Source: Nitriliruptoraceae bacterium (GTDB lineage: Bacteria > Actinomycetota > Nitriliruptoria > Nitriliruptorales > Nitriliruptoraceae). Taken from it: 6,865 nucleotides of DNA. The DNA is taken from assembly GCA_007120485.1 (NCBI GenBank), contig SKNP01000512.1:1-6865 (forward strand), given 5' to 3'. The notes beneath the pieces are model-generated. The model saw only the letters and a program-made list of their open reading frames with translations. It was not told where the DNA came from and searched no databases. Positions within the stretch are counted from its first letter, which is position 1. Each line of letters starts with the position of its first letter. The position numbers were made by a program, and so were the translations under genes. Shown one piece after another: positions 1-5,736 of the stretch.

Positions 1-463
1 CGACCAGCTGCTCCGCCTGCTCCTCGGTCTTCTTGACGGCGGCGGCGAGCTCGGACAGCAGGATCTGCTTGGCCTTGGTGAGCATGCGCTTCTCGCCGGC
101 GGAGAGGCCCTTGTCCTTCTCACGCGTGGCGAGGTTCCGTACGACCTCGGCGACCTGGTAGATGTCACCGGAGCGCAGCTTCTCGTAGTTGGCCTTGAAC
201 CGGCGCGACCAGTTGCCCGCGGCCTTGCCTTCGGGCTCACGCAGGACGTCGAGGACCTGCTCGACCTCCTTCTTGCTCACCACCTTGCGGATCCCGACCT
301 CCTCGCAGGAGTCGGCCGGCACCATCAACGTCAGGTCCCCGTACGTCAGGCGCAGCACCAGGTACTCCCGCGCCTCCCCCTTGAGCTCTCGCTCTTCCTT
401 GCGCTCGATGATCGCGGCGCCATGGTGCGGGTAGATGACGGTGTCACCAACGCTGTACGCCAT
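1..463 (-). CDS. carD: CarD/CdnL-family RNA polymerase-binding transcription regulator (3' end cut by window edge)
   Basis: CarD binds the RNA polymerase beta subunit and stabilises the open promoter complex, mainly at rRNA and housekeeping promoters. The ATG at 463-461 follows an AGGAG Shine-Dalgarno at 477-473 with a 9-nt spacer. 154 codons are visible. The M. tuberculosis protein is 162 residues, so only the last few are probably missing. The N-terminus reads MAYSVGDTVIYPHHGAA (Tudor-like RNAP-interaction domain, about residues 1-55). The DNA-binding helical part has NWSRR with the wedge tryptophan at W85, exactly the mycobacterial position, and later GLSAGEKRML. R25 is kept, but the residue matching mycobacterial R47 is methionine (LTLMVPA). 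The gene lies 355 bp downstream of disA and probably has its own promoter. Identification is secure from motif collinearity; the C-terminal end is outside the window. Confidence 0.96.
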   Translation of the reverse strand, partial: MAYSVGDTVIYPHHGAAIIERKEERELKGEAREYLVLRLTYGDLTLMVPADSCEEVGIRKVVSKKEVEQVLDVLREPEGKAAGNWSRRFKANYEKLRSGDIYQVAEVVRNLATREKDKGLSAGEKRMLTKAKQILLSELAAAVKKTEEQAEQLV

Positions 464-483
464 GTGATACGGCTCCTGACGTG

Positions 484-499
484 CCCGGGCATGCCCGGG
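484..499. promoter_or_regulatory. Perfect 16-bp palindrome just upstream of the carD ribosome binding site
   Basis: CCCGGGCATGCCCGGG is its own reverse complement across all 16 bases. It ends 6 nt before the AGGAG of carD, so in the transcript it could fold into a 6-bp GC stem with loop CAUG next to the ribosome binding site. As DNA it could be a dimeric repressor operator. Either role is inference; GC-rich palindromes can also arise by chance in DNA of this composition. Confidence 0.4.
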
Positions 500-713
500 A
501 AGGGGTCGGGTGGACTTCACGCGAGCGGGCTGACGACGTCGCTGTGGTGCTCCTCGGCTCGCGGACCGATGACCGACCCTGGCGGACCGAACTCGTCCAC
601 GCGGGATCGCCCATCTCCGAAACCGGCGGCGGTGCAGCGGGCACCCCGCCGGACGTGCAACGCCATCGCGCACACCGTCGCGGGGGTCCCGCTCCGGCCG
701 ACGGCCACCGTCC

Positions 714-742
714 ACTTTACCACGGCCGCCCTGGCACGTCGA
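714..742 (-). promoter_or_regulatory. Candidate housekeeping promoter for carD
   Basis: On the minus strand TCGACG (742-737) is followed, 17 bp later, by TAAAGT (719-714). These match the -35 TTGACA at 4 of 6 positions and the -10 TATAAT at 4 of 6, with ideal spacing. TAAAGT is among the few A/T-rich hexamers in this leader. The implied transcript would have a leader of about 240 nt before the carD ATG. This is a pattern match only. Confidence 0.3.
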
Positions 743-798
743 CCGTGAAGCGGCTCTGATGGCCGTCTAGCGGTGGATTCTCGGCGGTCGTTGGTCAC

Positions 799-822
799 CT
801 GACCGGCCGGCCACCTGGTCAG
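799..822. repeat. Inverted repeat at the disA stop codon, possible weak terminator
   Basis: CTGACC (799-804) and GGTCAG (817-822) are perfect 6-bp inverted arms around a 12-bp loop that contains GGCCGGCC. The right arm overlaps the disA stop codon (821-819). No T-tract follows on the minus strand, so it does not look like a classical intrinsic terminator. Confidence 0.25.
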
Positions 823-1886
823 ACGTACCGCTCGAGTACCGCGGCCTCGGCGAGCCGTCGCAGCCCATCTTGGATGCTGCGGGCTCGCGATTCGCCGACG
901 CCCTCCACCTCGTCGAGTTCCTCCACGGTGGCGTCCATGATGCGCGAGAGGGTGCCGAACCGGTCCACGAGCGCTTCCACGACGCTGTCGGGCAGCCGCG
1001 GGATGCGGGTGAGCAGCCGGTAGCCGCGGGGCGTGACGGGGTTGTCGAGCTGGTCGTCCTCGTACGACAGCAACGCCGCGACCCGCTCCGCGTCGAGCAA
1101 CGCGTCGGTCGACAGCGAACTGAGGTCGTCGAGCACCCGCGAGAGCTTGCGCCGTCGGTCACCGAGGTAGTCACGGACCAGCAGCTCGCGCTCGGGCACC
1201 ACCGAGCCGACCAACTCGTTGAGCTGCAACCGGATCAGGCGTCCTTCGCTGCCGAGCTCGACGACGTGGTCCTCGACCTCGTTGGCGATCCGTCGCAGCA
1301 TCTCCGCGCGCTGCAAGGTGAGCACGGCGTCCCGCACGCTGACCGCGTCCTCGACCTCGCGGGCCGACAGCAGGGCCGACACCTCGTCCAGCCGTGCGCG
1401 GTAGCGCTCGAGGGTGGACAGCGCCTGGTTGGCGCGGAACAGCAGGGCGGAGACGTCCTCGACGACGTGCTTGGTGTCGCCGTAGTAGAGGTGGACCATC
1501 CCCATGGCCTCCGACACCACGATCACCGGTTGGCCGGTCTCGCGGGCCGTCCGTTCCCCGGAGCGGTGCCGGGTCCCCGTCTCCGAGGTGGGGATCGTCG
1601 GATCGGGGACCAGATGCACGTTGGCGCGCAGGACCCGGCTGGCTTCCGAGTCCATCACCAGGGCGCCGTCCATCTTGGCGAGTTCCGCGATGCGCTGGCT
1701 GGTCGCCCCGATATCGATCACGAACCCACCGGAGACCAACGGTTCGATCTTCGGTCCCCACCCGATCACGATCAGTGCGCCGCGGCCACCGCGGATGATC
1801 CGCTCGATGCCCTCCCGCAGGGGCGTCCCGGGCGCGAGCATGACGGTCACCTCGCGGAGCCCTTGCTCGCGGGTCGGCTCCACCAC
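819..1886 (-). CDS. disA: DNA integrity scanning protein DisA, diadenylate cyclase
   Basis: DisA condenses two ATP into c-di-AMP and is inhibited on branched DNA such as recombination intermediates, which links genome integrity to second-messenger signalling. The 355-residue product has the full family architecture: an N-terminal DAC domain (about 1-145) with the catalytic DGA at 73-75 and RHR at 106-108 (in GTRHRSGER), a long helical linker (about 146-285), and a C-terminal helix-hairpin-helix DNA-binding domain (about 290-355) with VEGVGESRAR at 327-336. Length and motif spacing match Bacillus and mycobacterial DisA. The start is the GTG at 1886, 8 nt after AGAGG (1899-1895); a second GTG at 1883 has poorer spacing. 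Unlike Mycobacterium, radA is not adjacent; an SF2 helicase lies upstream instead. The leader carries decamer repeats that run into the ribosome binding site. Confidence 0.97.
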   Translation of the reverse strand: MVEPTREQGLREVTVMLAPGTPLREGIERIIRGGRGALIVIGWGPKIEPLVSGGFVIDIGATSQRIAELAKMDGALVMDSEASRVLRANVHLVPDPTIPTSETGTRHRSGERTARETGQPVIVVSEAMGMVHLYYGDTKHVVEDVSALLFRANQALSTLERYRARLDEVSALLSAREVEDAVSVRDAVLTLQRAEMLRRIANEVEDHVVELGSEGRLIRLQLNELVGSVVPERELLVRDYLGDRRRKLSRVLDDLSSLSTDALLDAERVAALLSYEDDQLDNPVTPRGYRLLTRIPRLPDSVVEALVDRFGTLSRIMDATVEELDEVEGVGESRARSIQDGLRRLAEAAVLERYV

Positions 1887-1890
1887 CGGT

Positions 1891-1980
1891 GCGTCCTCTC
1901 GGGTCGTCGCGGGTCGTCTCGGGTCGTCGCGGGTCTACTCGGAGCGGTCCAGATCGGTTCGGGCCGGGTCGGGCCGGGTC
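1891..1980. repeat. Decamer tandem repeats in the disA leader, running into the ribosome binding site
   Basis: From 1901 to 1940 the plus strand reads in exact 10-bp register: GGGTCGTCGC, GGGTCGTCTC, GGGTCGTCGC and GGGTCTACTC. The first two units recur as a 20-bp pair. On the minus strand the next decamer, GAGAGGACGC (1900-1891), holds the disA Shine-Dalgarno and resembles the unit GAGACGACCC. Two further identical decamers, GGGCCGGGTC, fill 1961-1980. The repeats lie within about 95 bp upstream of the start codon. The 10-bp period equals one DNA helical turn; a function is not shown. Confidence 0.7.
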
Positions 1981-1981
1981 G

Positions 1982-1995
1982 ACGATGGGCATCGT
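1982..1995. promoter_or_regulatory. Hyphenated palindrome upstream of disA
   Basis: ACGATG and CATCGT form perfect 6-bp inverted arms separated by GG, about 96 bp upstream of the disA start. On the minus strand TACGAT (1996-1991), a possible -10, overlaps it, but I find no convincing -35 at 16-18 bp. This could be an operator; confidence is low. Confidence 0.25.
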
Positions 1996-2104
1996 AGGCC
2001 CGTCGTCGAGGCTAACGGACGTGCACGCGGAGCCCGAGCAGGTCATGTCGACCGATGCCGGGGACCCTCGACGTCGAGCCACGTCCGCCGCGGTCGGCCA
2101 ACTC

Positions 2105-2188
2105 GATCAGCGAGCGAGCCAGGCCGATCAGCGAGCGAGCCAGGCCGATCAGCGAGCGAGCCAGGCCGATCAGCGAGCGAGCCAGGCC
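2105..2188. repeat. Four perfect tandem copies of a 21-bp unit at the helicase 3' end
   Basis: The unit starts GATCAGCGAGCGAGCC and ends AGGCC (21 bp) on the plus strand. Four identical copies run at 2105-2125, 2126-2146, 2147-2167 and 2168-2188. The copy at 2168-2188 encodes the last five helicase residues, AWLAR, plus its TGA. Because 21 bp is seven codons, each of the other three copies repeats WLAR and a TGA in the same frame. There are no unique spacers, so it is not a CRISPR array. Confidence 0.95.
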
Positions 2189-3855
2189 GCCAGCGGATGA
2201 TCCGCCACGTCACCCGACGTCGACACGTCGAGGTGGTCGATCCGACGCGCGACGTCGGTGACCTCGGAGAGGAACGCGGCGTGGCCGCCCCGTGCGGGGT
2301 CCTCGGCGGTGCCGACCGCGTGGGCCAGCACCAGCCGCGCCTCGCGACCGTCGGGCTTGACCCGCAGCACGCGACCCAGGCGCTGGATGCTCTGCCGGCG
2401 GGTGCGGAACGCGGACAGCACCACGGCGATGTCCGCGGCGGGGACGTCGACGCCCTCGTCGAGCACGCGGGGAGCGACCACCACCTCGAGGTCGCCGCGG
2501 CGGAACGCCGCGAGCCGGCCCCGTCGCTGCCGCGTGGTGAGCTGCCCGTGCACCGTCGCGGCCTCACGGCCGGCGGTGCGCAGACGCGTCACCGCCTGGT
2601 CCGCCTGCTCGACCGTGTCCGCGAACACCAGGCTCCGGCCACCGGCCAGCGCCGGAGCGACCACCTCGACGACCTTCAGCTTGCCCCGCGCACGAGCGGC
2701 GACGTCACGACGCTCGCGGATGCGCACCAGGTACTCCCGGCAGGCACGGATCTGGGGGCCGTCGTCGGAGGGACCGGCCTCGGCGACCACGGCGGACGCG
2801 GCCGCCAGCAGCGCCCGCGGCTCCTTCGGCATCCGCAGCGGGCCGATCAGCTCGCGGTGCAGTTGCTTGACGCGCACATCGGCGGCGTCGTAGCTGGCCC
2901 GCTCGGTGTCGTCGAGCGGCACCCCGGCCAGCGCGATCGAGAACGGGGCGACGGTGCCGTCCGCCACCGCGCGGTCGTAGCCGTAGCGGTACACCACCTC
3001 GCCGAAGTAGGGGGCGAGCACCTCCTCCACGCCTTCGTCGTTGCGCTCGTAGGTGGCGGTCATCGCCAGCCGCAGCGGGAAGTCCACCGGCAGCGCCCGG
3101 CCCCAGGTCGGGGCGCCGTACCGGTGCGCTTCGTCAGCGATCACCAGCCCCGGTGTCCCCGGCGGCAGGTCCAACGGGACCTCGGCCGCGGACTGCGGCG
3201 TGGCGATCAGGACCTGGTGGTCGAAGAGGTCGTCGGCGTCACCACCGCCGAGCCGGCCCACTCGCGCCTGCGGGAGACGGTCGCGCAGCTCACGGTGCCA
3301 CTGCTGCTGCAGCTCGAGCGTCGGGACCAGCACCAGCACCCGGGCGCCACGGTCGAGCATCAGGCCGGCCGCAGCGATGGCCAACAGCGTCTTGCCGGTC
3401 CCGGTGACCGCTTCGACGACGCCGCGGCAGGTCGTGGTCCAGATCGCGAGCGCCTCCGCCTGCCAGGACCGCAGCTGGAGATCCTCCAGCCGCTGCCGTG
3501 ACCGCTCGCGGCCGGGTCGGCCACTGGCATCGTCGGGGGCACCAGCACCGTCGGGGCTGTCGGGGCCATCCGGGTCGCCGGGACCGCCGGGGTCGCCGTC
3601 ACCGACGCGGGGTCCGCGATCATCCCCGGCGCCGTCGGACTCCCCGGGATCGCCGGCGGGCGGGACAGCCAGCTGCCAGCGCGCCTTGCCGGGGTCGCCG
3701 GCGGGCTCGAAGCGCGGGTCCTCCGCGAGGGCACGCTCCACGGCCGCTCGGCTGACCCCGTGGCCACCGACGGCCCGCACCGCCGCGAGCAGCTCCCGCT
3801 CGGAGGCGAGCTCGTGGGTGGCCAGGTGGTCGGCGAGCCGGTCTGCGAGGGTCAC
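2170..3855 (-). CDS. Superfamily II DEAH-box DNA/RNA helicase (SSL2/COG1061-like)
   Basis: This is an ATP-driven nucleic acid helicase or translocase of 561 residues. A small N-terminal region (about 1-62, alternating helices, possibly winged-helix) is joined by a Gly/Asp/Pro-rich linker (about 66-115) to a two-lobe motor. The motifs appear in order: LRSWQAEAL (128-136), Walker A TGTGKT (151-156), motif Ia LVPTLELQQQW (176-186), Walker B DEAH (241-244), TAT (266-268), motif V DEGVDVP (466-472) and motif VI QRLGRVLR (491-498). The start chosen is the GTG at 3855, 16 nt after the mutY stop and just downstream of a GAGGA. The open frame extends further upstream, but there it runs inside mutY and looks non-coding. 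It is probably co-transcribed with mutY, suggesting a repair role. The exact substrate is unknown. The C-terminus is short and ends within the 21-bp repeat array. Confidence 0.88.
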   Translation of the reverse strand: MTLADRLADHLATHELASERELLAAVRAVGGHGVSRAAVERALAEDPRFEPAGDPGKARWQLAVPPAGDPGESDGAGDDRGPRVGDGDPGGPGDPDGPDSPDGAGAPDDASGRPGRERSRQRLEDLQLRSWQAEALAIWTTTCRGVVEAVTGTGKTLLAIAAAGLMLDRGARVLVLVPTLELQQQWHRELRDRLPQARVGRLGGGDADDLFDHQVLIATPQSAAEVPLDLPPGTPGLVIADEAHRYGAPTWGRALPVDFPLRLAMTATYERNDEGVEEVLAPYFGEVVYRYGYDRAVADGTVAPFSIALAGVPLDDTERASYDAADVRVKQLHRELIGPLRMPKEPRALLAAASAVVAEAGPSDDGPQIRACREYLVRIRERRDVAARARGKLKVVEVVAPALAGGRSLVFADTVEQADQAVTRLRTAGREAATVHGQLTTRQRRGRLAAFRRGDLEVVVAPRVLDEGVDVPAADIAVVLSAFRTRRQSIQRLGRVLRVKPDGREARLVLAHAVGTAEDPARGGHAAFLSEVTDVARRIDHLDVSTSGDVADHPLAAWLAR

Positions 3856-3871
3856 CGGGTCCTCGATCCGC

Positions 3872-4798
3872 TCACGCCGGCAACGACAGCTGACCGTCGG
3901 CGTACTCGGCCAGCCCGTCGACCACCAGCCCGTCGGCGACGCGCTTGGCCCGGTCGGGGTCATCCGACCAGCCGATGACGTCCGCGACGCGGCTGAGCTC
4001 GACCGGACCGGTTCGCAGCGCCTGGACCAGCCGCCCGCGGCCCTGCCGATCCGAGCCGTCGAACCGCGACTGGCGGCCGGAGGTGCCAGCGGAGCCCTCC
4101 GCCGGATCGGGCTCGCGCAGGCCGGTGGCCGCCCACTGGCAGACCCCTCGGACCGGGCAGCTCCCACACCGTGGCTGCCGCTTGACGCACACGGTGGCGC
4201 CCAGGTCGAGCACGGCCTGGTTCCACTCCCACCCGCGCCCTGGCGGGACCTGCTCGTCCGCGAGCCGCTGCGCCGGCTTGGGTGTCAACGGCGTACCGGC
4301 GACCGCCCGGGCCAGGACACGGGCCGCGTTGGTGTCGAGGACGCCGTGGTCGCGCTCGTGGGCGAACACCAGCACCGCCCGGGCGGTGTACGGACCGATC
4401 CCCGGCAACGCCAGCAGGTCGTCGAGGTGGTCCGGCAGGACCCCACCGTGCTCGTCGACGATGCGCTCCGCCGCCCGGTGCAGGTTGACGGCACGGCGGT
4501 TGTAGCCCAGCCCCTCCCAGGCGGTGACCACCTCCGCGACGGGTGCAGCAGCGCACGCCGCCGGGTCCGGGAACCGCTCGAGGAAGTGCTCGTAGCGTGG
4601 GATCACCCGGGAGACCTGGGTCTGCTGGAGCATCAGCTCGGAGACCAGGATCCCCCACGGGTCCCGGTGGCGACGCCAGGGCAGGTCACGGCGGACCTGG
4701 TCGGCCCAACCCAGGAGCGCGGCCTGGAACTCGGAGGGCGCGTCCCCCTCTTCGACGGTCGCAACCACGGCACACCGATCGGTCGGCGTCAGCAACAC
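3872..4798 (-). CDS. mutY: A/G-specific adenine DNA glycosylase MutY
   Basis: MutY removes adenine mispaired with 8-oxoguanine in base excision repair. The 308-residue product shows the HhH-GPD fold: the catalytic glutamate E54 in SELMLQQTQV, the helix-hairpin-helix LPGIGPYTAR at 131-140, the catalytic aspartate D155 in GVLDTNAARV, and the Fe4S4 loop C204-X6-C211-X2-C214-X5-C220. There is no C-terminal NUDIX-like 8-oxoG recognition domain. Instead, after about residue 245 there is a short region beginning FDGSDRQGRGRL that could be winged-helix, as in other actinobacterial MutY of about 300 residues. The GTG start at 4798 is uncertain: the best Shine-Dalgarno-like GGGG lies inside a small hairpin, and the next GTG at codon 11 has none. 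It sits 69 bp downstream of dtxR and directly before the helicase. Confidence 0.95.
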   Translation of the reverse strand: MLLTPTDRCAVVATVEEGDAPSEFQAALLGWADQVRRDLPWRRHRDPWGILVSELMLQQTQVSRVIPRYEHFLERFPDPAACAAAPVAEVVTAWEGLGYNRRAVNLHRAAERIVDEHGGVLPDHLDDLLALPGIGPYTARAVLVFAHERDHGVLDTNAARVLARAVAGTPLTPKPAQRLADEQVPPGRGWEWNQAVLDLGATVCVKRQPRCGSCPVRGVCQWAATGLREPDPAEGSAGTSGRQSRFDGSDRQGRGRLVQALRTGPVELSRVADVIGWSDDPDRAKRVADGLVVDGLAEYADGQLSLPA

Positions 4799-4804
4799 GA
4801 GCAG

Positions 4805-4817
4805 CCCCGCGTCGGGG
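4805..4817 (-). promoter_or_regulatory. Small hairpin covering the putative mutY ribosome binding site
   Basis: On the minus strand CCCCG, loop ACG, CGGGG form a perfect 5-bp stem 6 nt before the mutY GTG. The GGGG of the right arm is the only Shine-Dalgarno-like sequence there, so folding could limit translation. It could instead be a chance GC hairpin in the dtxR-mutY gap. Confidence 0.25.
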
Positions 4818-4867
4818 TTCGGCCTCGCGTGGAGGTGCGGCTCGGCAGGGGCGAGCGGTGGGACCGG

Positions 4868-5524
4868 TCAGCCATCGGCGGGCAGCACGTAGATCAGCTG
4901 CGCGCGGTCCGCGGGGATCTCCAGGTCGTGACCGGCGAGGTGCACGCGGACCACCCCGTCACCGTGGGCGACCTCGGCCCGTTCGCCGGCGACCGTGCCG
5001 TGTTCGTGCAGGACGTGCATCACGTGGGCGTCGGCCTGCAGGTGCTCGGAGAGCGAGTGGAACACCACGGGGCCGTCACCCACACCGGCGAGCGGCTGCG
5101 GTGCGACGTCGGCGTCACCGCTACCGGGGATCGGGTTGCCGTAGGGGCTGGTGGTCGGGTTCCCCAGGAACTCGACCAGCCGTTGCTCCACGCGGTCGGA
5201 GATGACGTGCTCCCACCGGCAGGCCTCCTCGTGGACGTACTCGTGTTCCAACCCCAGCACGTCGACCAGCAGACGCTCGGCCAGCCGGTGCTTGCGCATG
5301 ACGTGCTCCGCGCGGTTGCGGCCGTCCTCGGTCAGCGCGACGGTGCGATCCGCGGTGAGCCGCAGCAGGCCCTGTTCCTCGAGCCGTGCGACACCTTCGG
5401 AGATCGACGGTGCCGACAACCCGAGCCGCTCGGAGAGGCGGGCACGCAGCGCCGGGATCCCCTCCTCTTCGAGCTCGAGGACCGTGCGCAGGTACATCTC
5501 CGTGGAATCGATCAGATCGTGCAC
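4868..5524 (-). CDS. ideR: Iron-dependent repressor of the DtxR/IdeR family
   Basis: With Fe2+ bound, this family dimerises on DNA and represses iron uptake genes, and in mycobacteria activates iron storage. The 218-residue product starts at GTG 5524, 4 nt after GGGGGAGG, giving an N-terminus like IdeR (LIDSTEMYLRT). The winged helix-turn-helix is about residues 1-73, the dimerisation domain 74-133 and the SH3-like domain about 150-218. All metal ligands are present at DtxR numbering: M10, C102, E105 and H106 (primary site) and H79, E83 and H98 (ancillary site). SH3 residues E160 and Q163 match the IdeR pair E172 and Q175. C102 points to iron rather than MntR-type manganese specificity. After NPTTSPYGNPIPG the tether to the SH3 domain is about 12 residues shorter than in IdeR. 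It probably leads the operon dtxR-mutY-helicase. Confidence 0.94.
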   Translation of the reverse strand: MHDLIDSTEMYLRTVLELEEEGIPALRARLSERLGLSAPSISEGVARLEEQGLLRLTADRTVALTEDGRNRAEHVMRKHRLAERLLVDVLGLEHEYVHEEACRWEHVISDRVEQRLVEFLGNPTTSPYGNPIPGSGDADVAPQPLAGVGDGPVVFHSLSEHLQADAHVMHVLHEHGTVAGERAEVAHGDGVVRVHLAGHDLEIPADRAQLIYVLPADG

Positions 5525-5550
5525 GGCGCCTCCCCCAACTCGTCTCGCCC

Positions 5551-5556
5551 AGCATA
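5551..5556 (-). promoter_or_regulatory. Candidate -10 element for the ideR operon
   Basis: TATGCT on the minus strand matches TATAAT at 4 of 6 positions and would place the transcript start about 20 nt before the ideR GTG, leaving room for the GGGGGAGG ribosome binding site. No -35 match is evident 16-19 bp upstream, and no full IdeR box is visible over it. Confidence 0.3.
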
Positions 5557-5655
5557 GCCAGCGGCTGCCCACCTAGACCCGGTCGCACCCCGGACCCGGT
5601 CCAGGCCGGAGCGATGGCCCGCGCCGAACCCCCTTGGCGCCTTCTGGGCCCGGGC

Positions 5656-5736
5656 GAGGCACCATCCGCCCCCACGAGGCACCATCCGCCCCCACGAGGC
5701 GCCATCCGCACCCACACGACGAGCGAGGCGACCATG
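5656..5736 (+). repeat. 20-bp tandem repeats leading into the ribosome binding site of the FAD gene
   Basis: GAGGCACCATCCGCCCCCAC occurs perfectly at 5656-5675 and 5676-5695, then with two changes at 5696-5715. Nine bases later a degenerate partial unit, GAGGCGACCATG (5725-5736), is the actual Shine-Dalgarno plus ATG start of the FAD gene. Each unit thus carries a GAGG core followed by ACCATC or GCCATC, a start-like motif with ATC in place of ATG. They may be decoy or standby ribosome sites, or just the remains of slippage duplication. Confidence 0.85.

Larger units (their letters stand above)
464..818. other. Intergenic region between disA and carD (carD leader)
   Basis: This 355-bp stretch has no convincing gene. 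The open frames on both strands give Arg/Pro/Ala-rich or low-information products without ribosome binding sites or recognisable motifs. It does hold a promoter candidate at 714-742, a small GC hairpin (GCGGG, 3-nt loop, CCCGC) at 680-692, a perfect 16-bp palindrome at 484-499 and the carD Shine-Dalgarno at 473-477. No tRNA or known riboswitch pattern was recognised. Confidence 0.6.

Noticed and set aside
464..713. c-di-AMP (ydaO-type) riboswitch in the carD leader
   Set aside because: Attractive next to disA, but I could not find the conserved ydaO core segments; a covariance model search would be decisive.
517..798. Small minus-strand gene between disA and carD
   Set aside because: The product is Arg-rich and without a motif, there is no Shine-Dalgarno at its start, and overlapping frames look equally random.
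870..1997. Plus-strand open frame antisense to disA
   Set aside because: It has a His/Arg/Gly-rich product with no domain and no ribosome binding site; the minus strand encodes a complete DisA.
2105..2188. CRISPR array
   Set aside because: The 21-bp units are directly adjacent, with no spacers, and no cas genes are present; it is a plain tandem repeat.
1504..3501. Long plus-strand open frame through disA and the helicase, with a SEPGR repeat
   Set aside because: It is antisense to motif-bearing genes; the apparent peptide repeat comes only from the 21-bp DNA repeat, which is open in all three plus-strand frames.
3856..4167. N-terminal extension of the helicase into mutY
   Set aside because: The extension is Ser/Arg/Pro/Ala-rich sequence out of frame with mutY codons; the GTG at 3855 with GAGGA upstream gives a sensible domain start.
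3053..5557. Very long plus-strand open frame through mutY and ideR
   Set aside because: It runs antisense to mutY, ideR and the helicase, all with clear motifs. In DNA this GC-rich, long stop-free antisense frames are expected, and the translation has no recognisable domain.
5560..5585. IdeR box in the ideR/FAD divergent region
   Set aside because: Only a half-site-like TAGGT is visible near 5574 on the minus strand; the palindromic TTAGG...CCTAA form is absent.
5386..5733. N-terminal extension of the FAD protein
   Set aside because: It would be Arg/Pro-rich, antisense to ideR and made of the 20-bp repeats; the Rossmann motif starts right after ATG 5734, which has its own GAGG.
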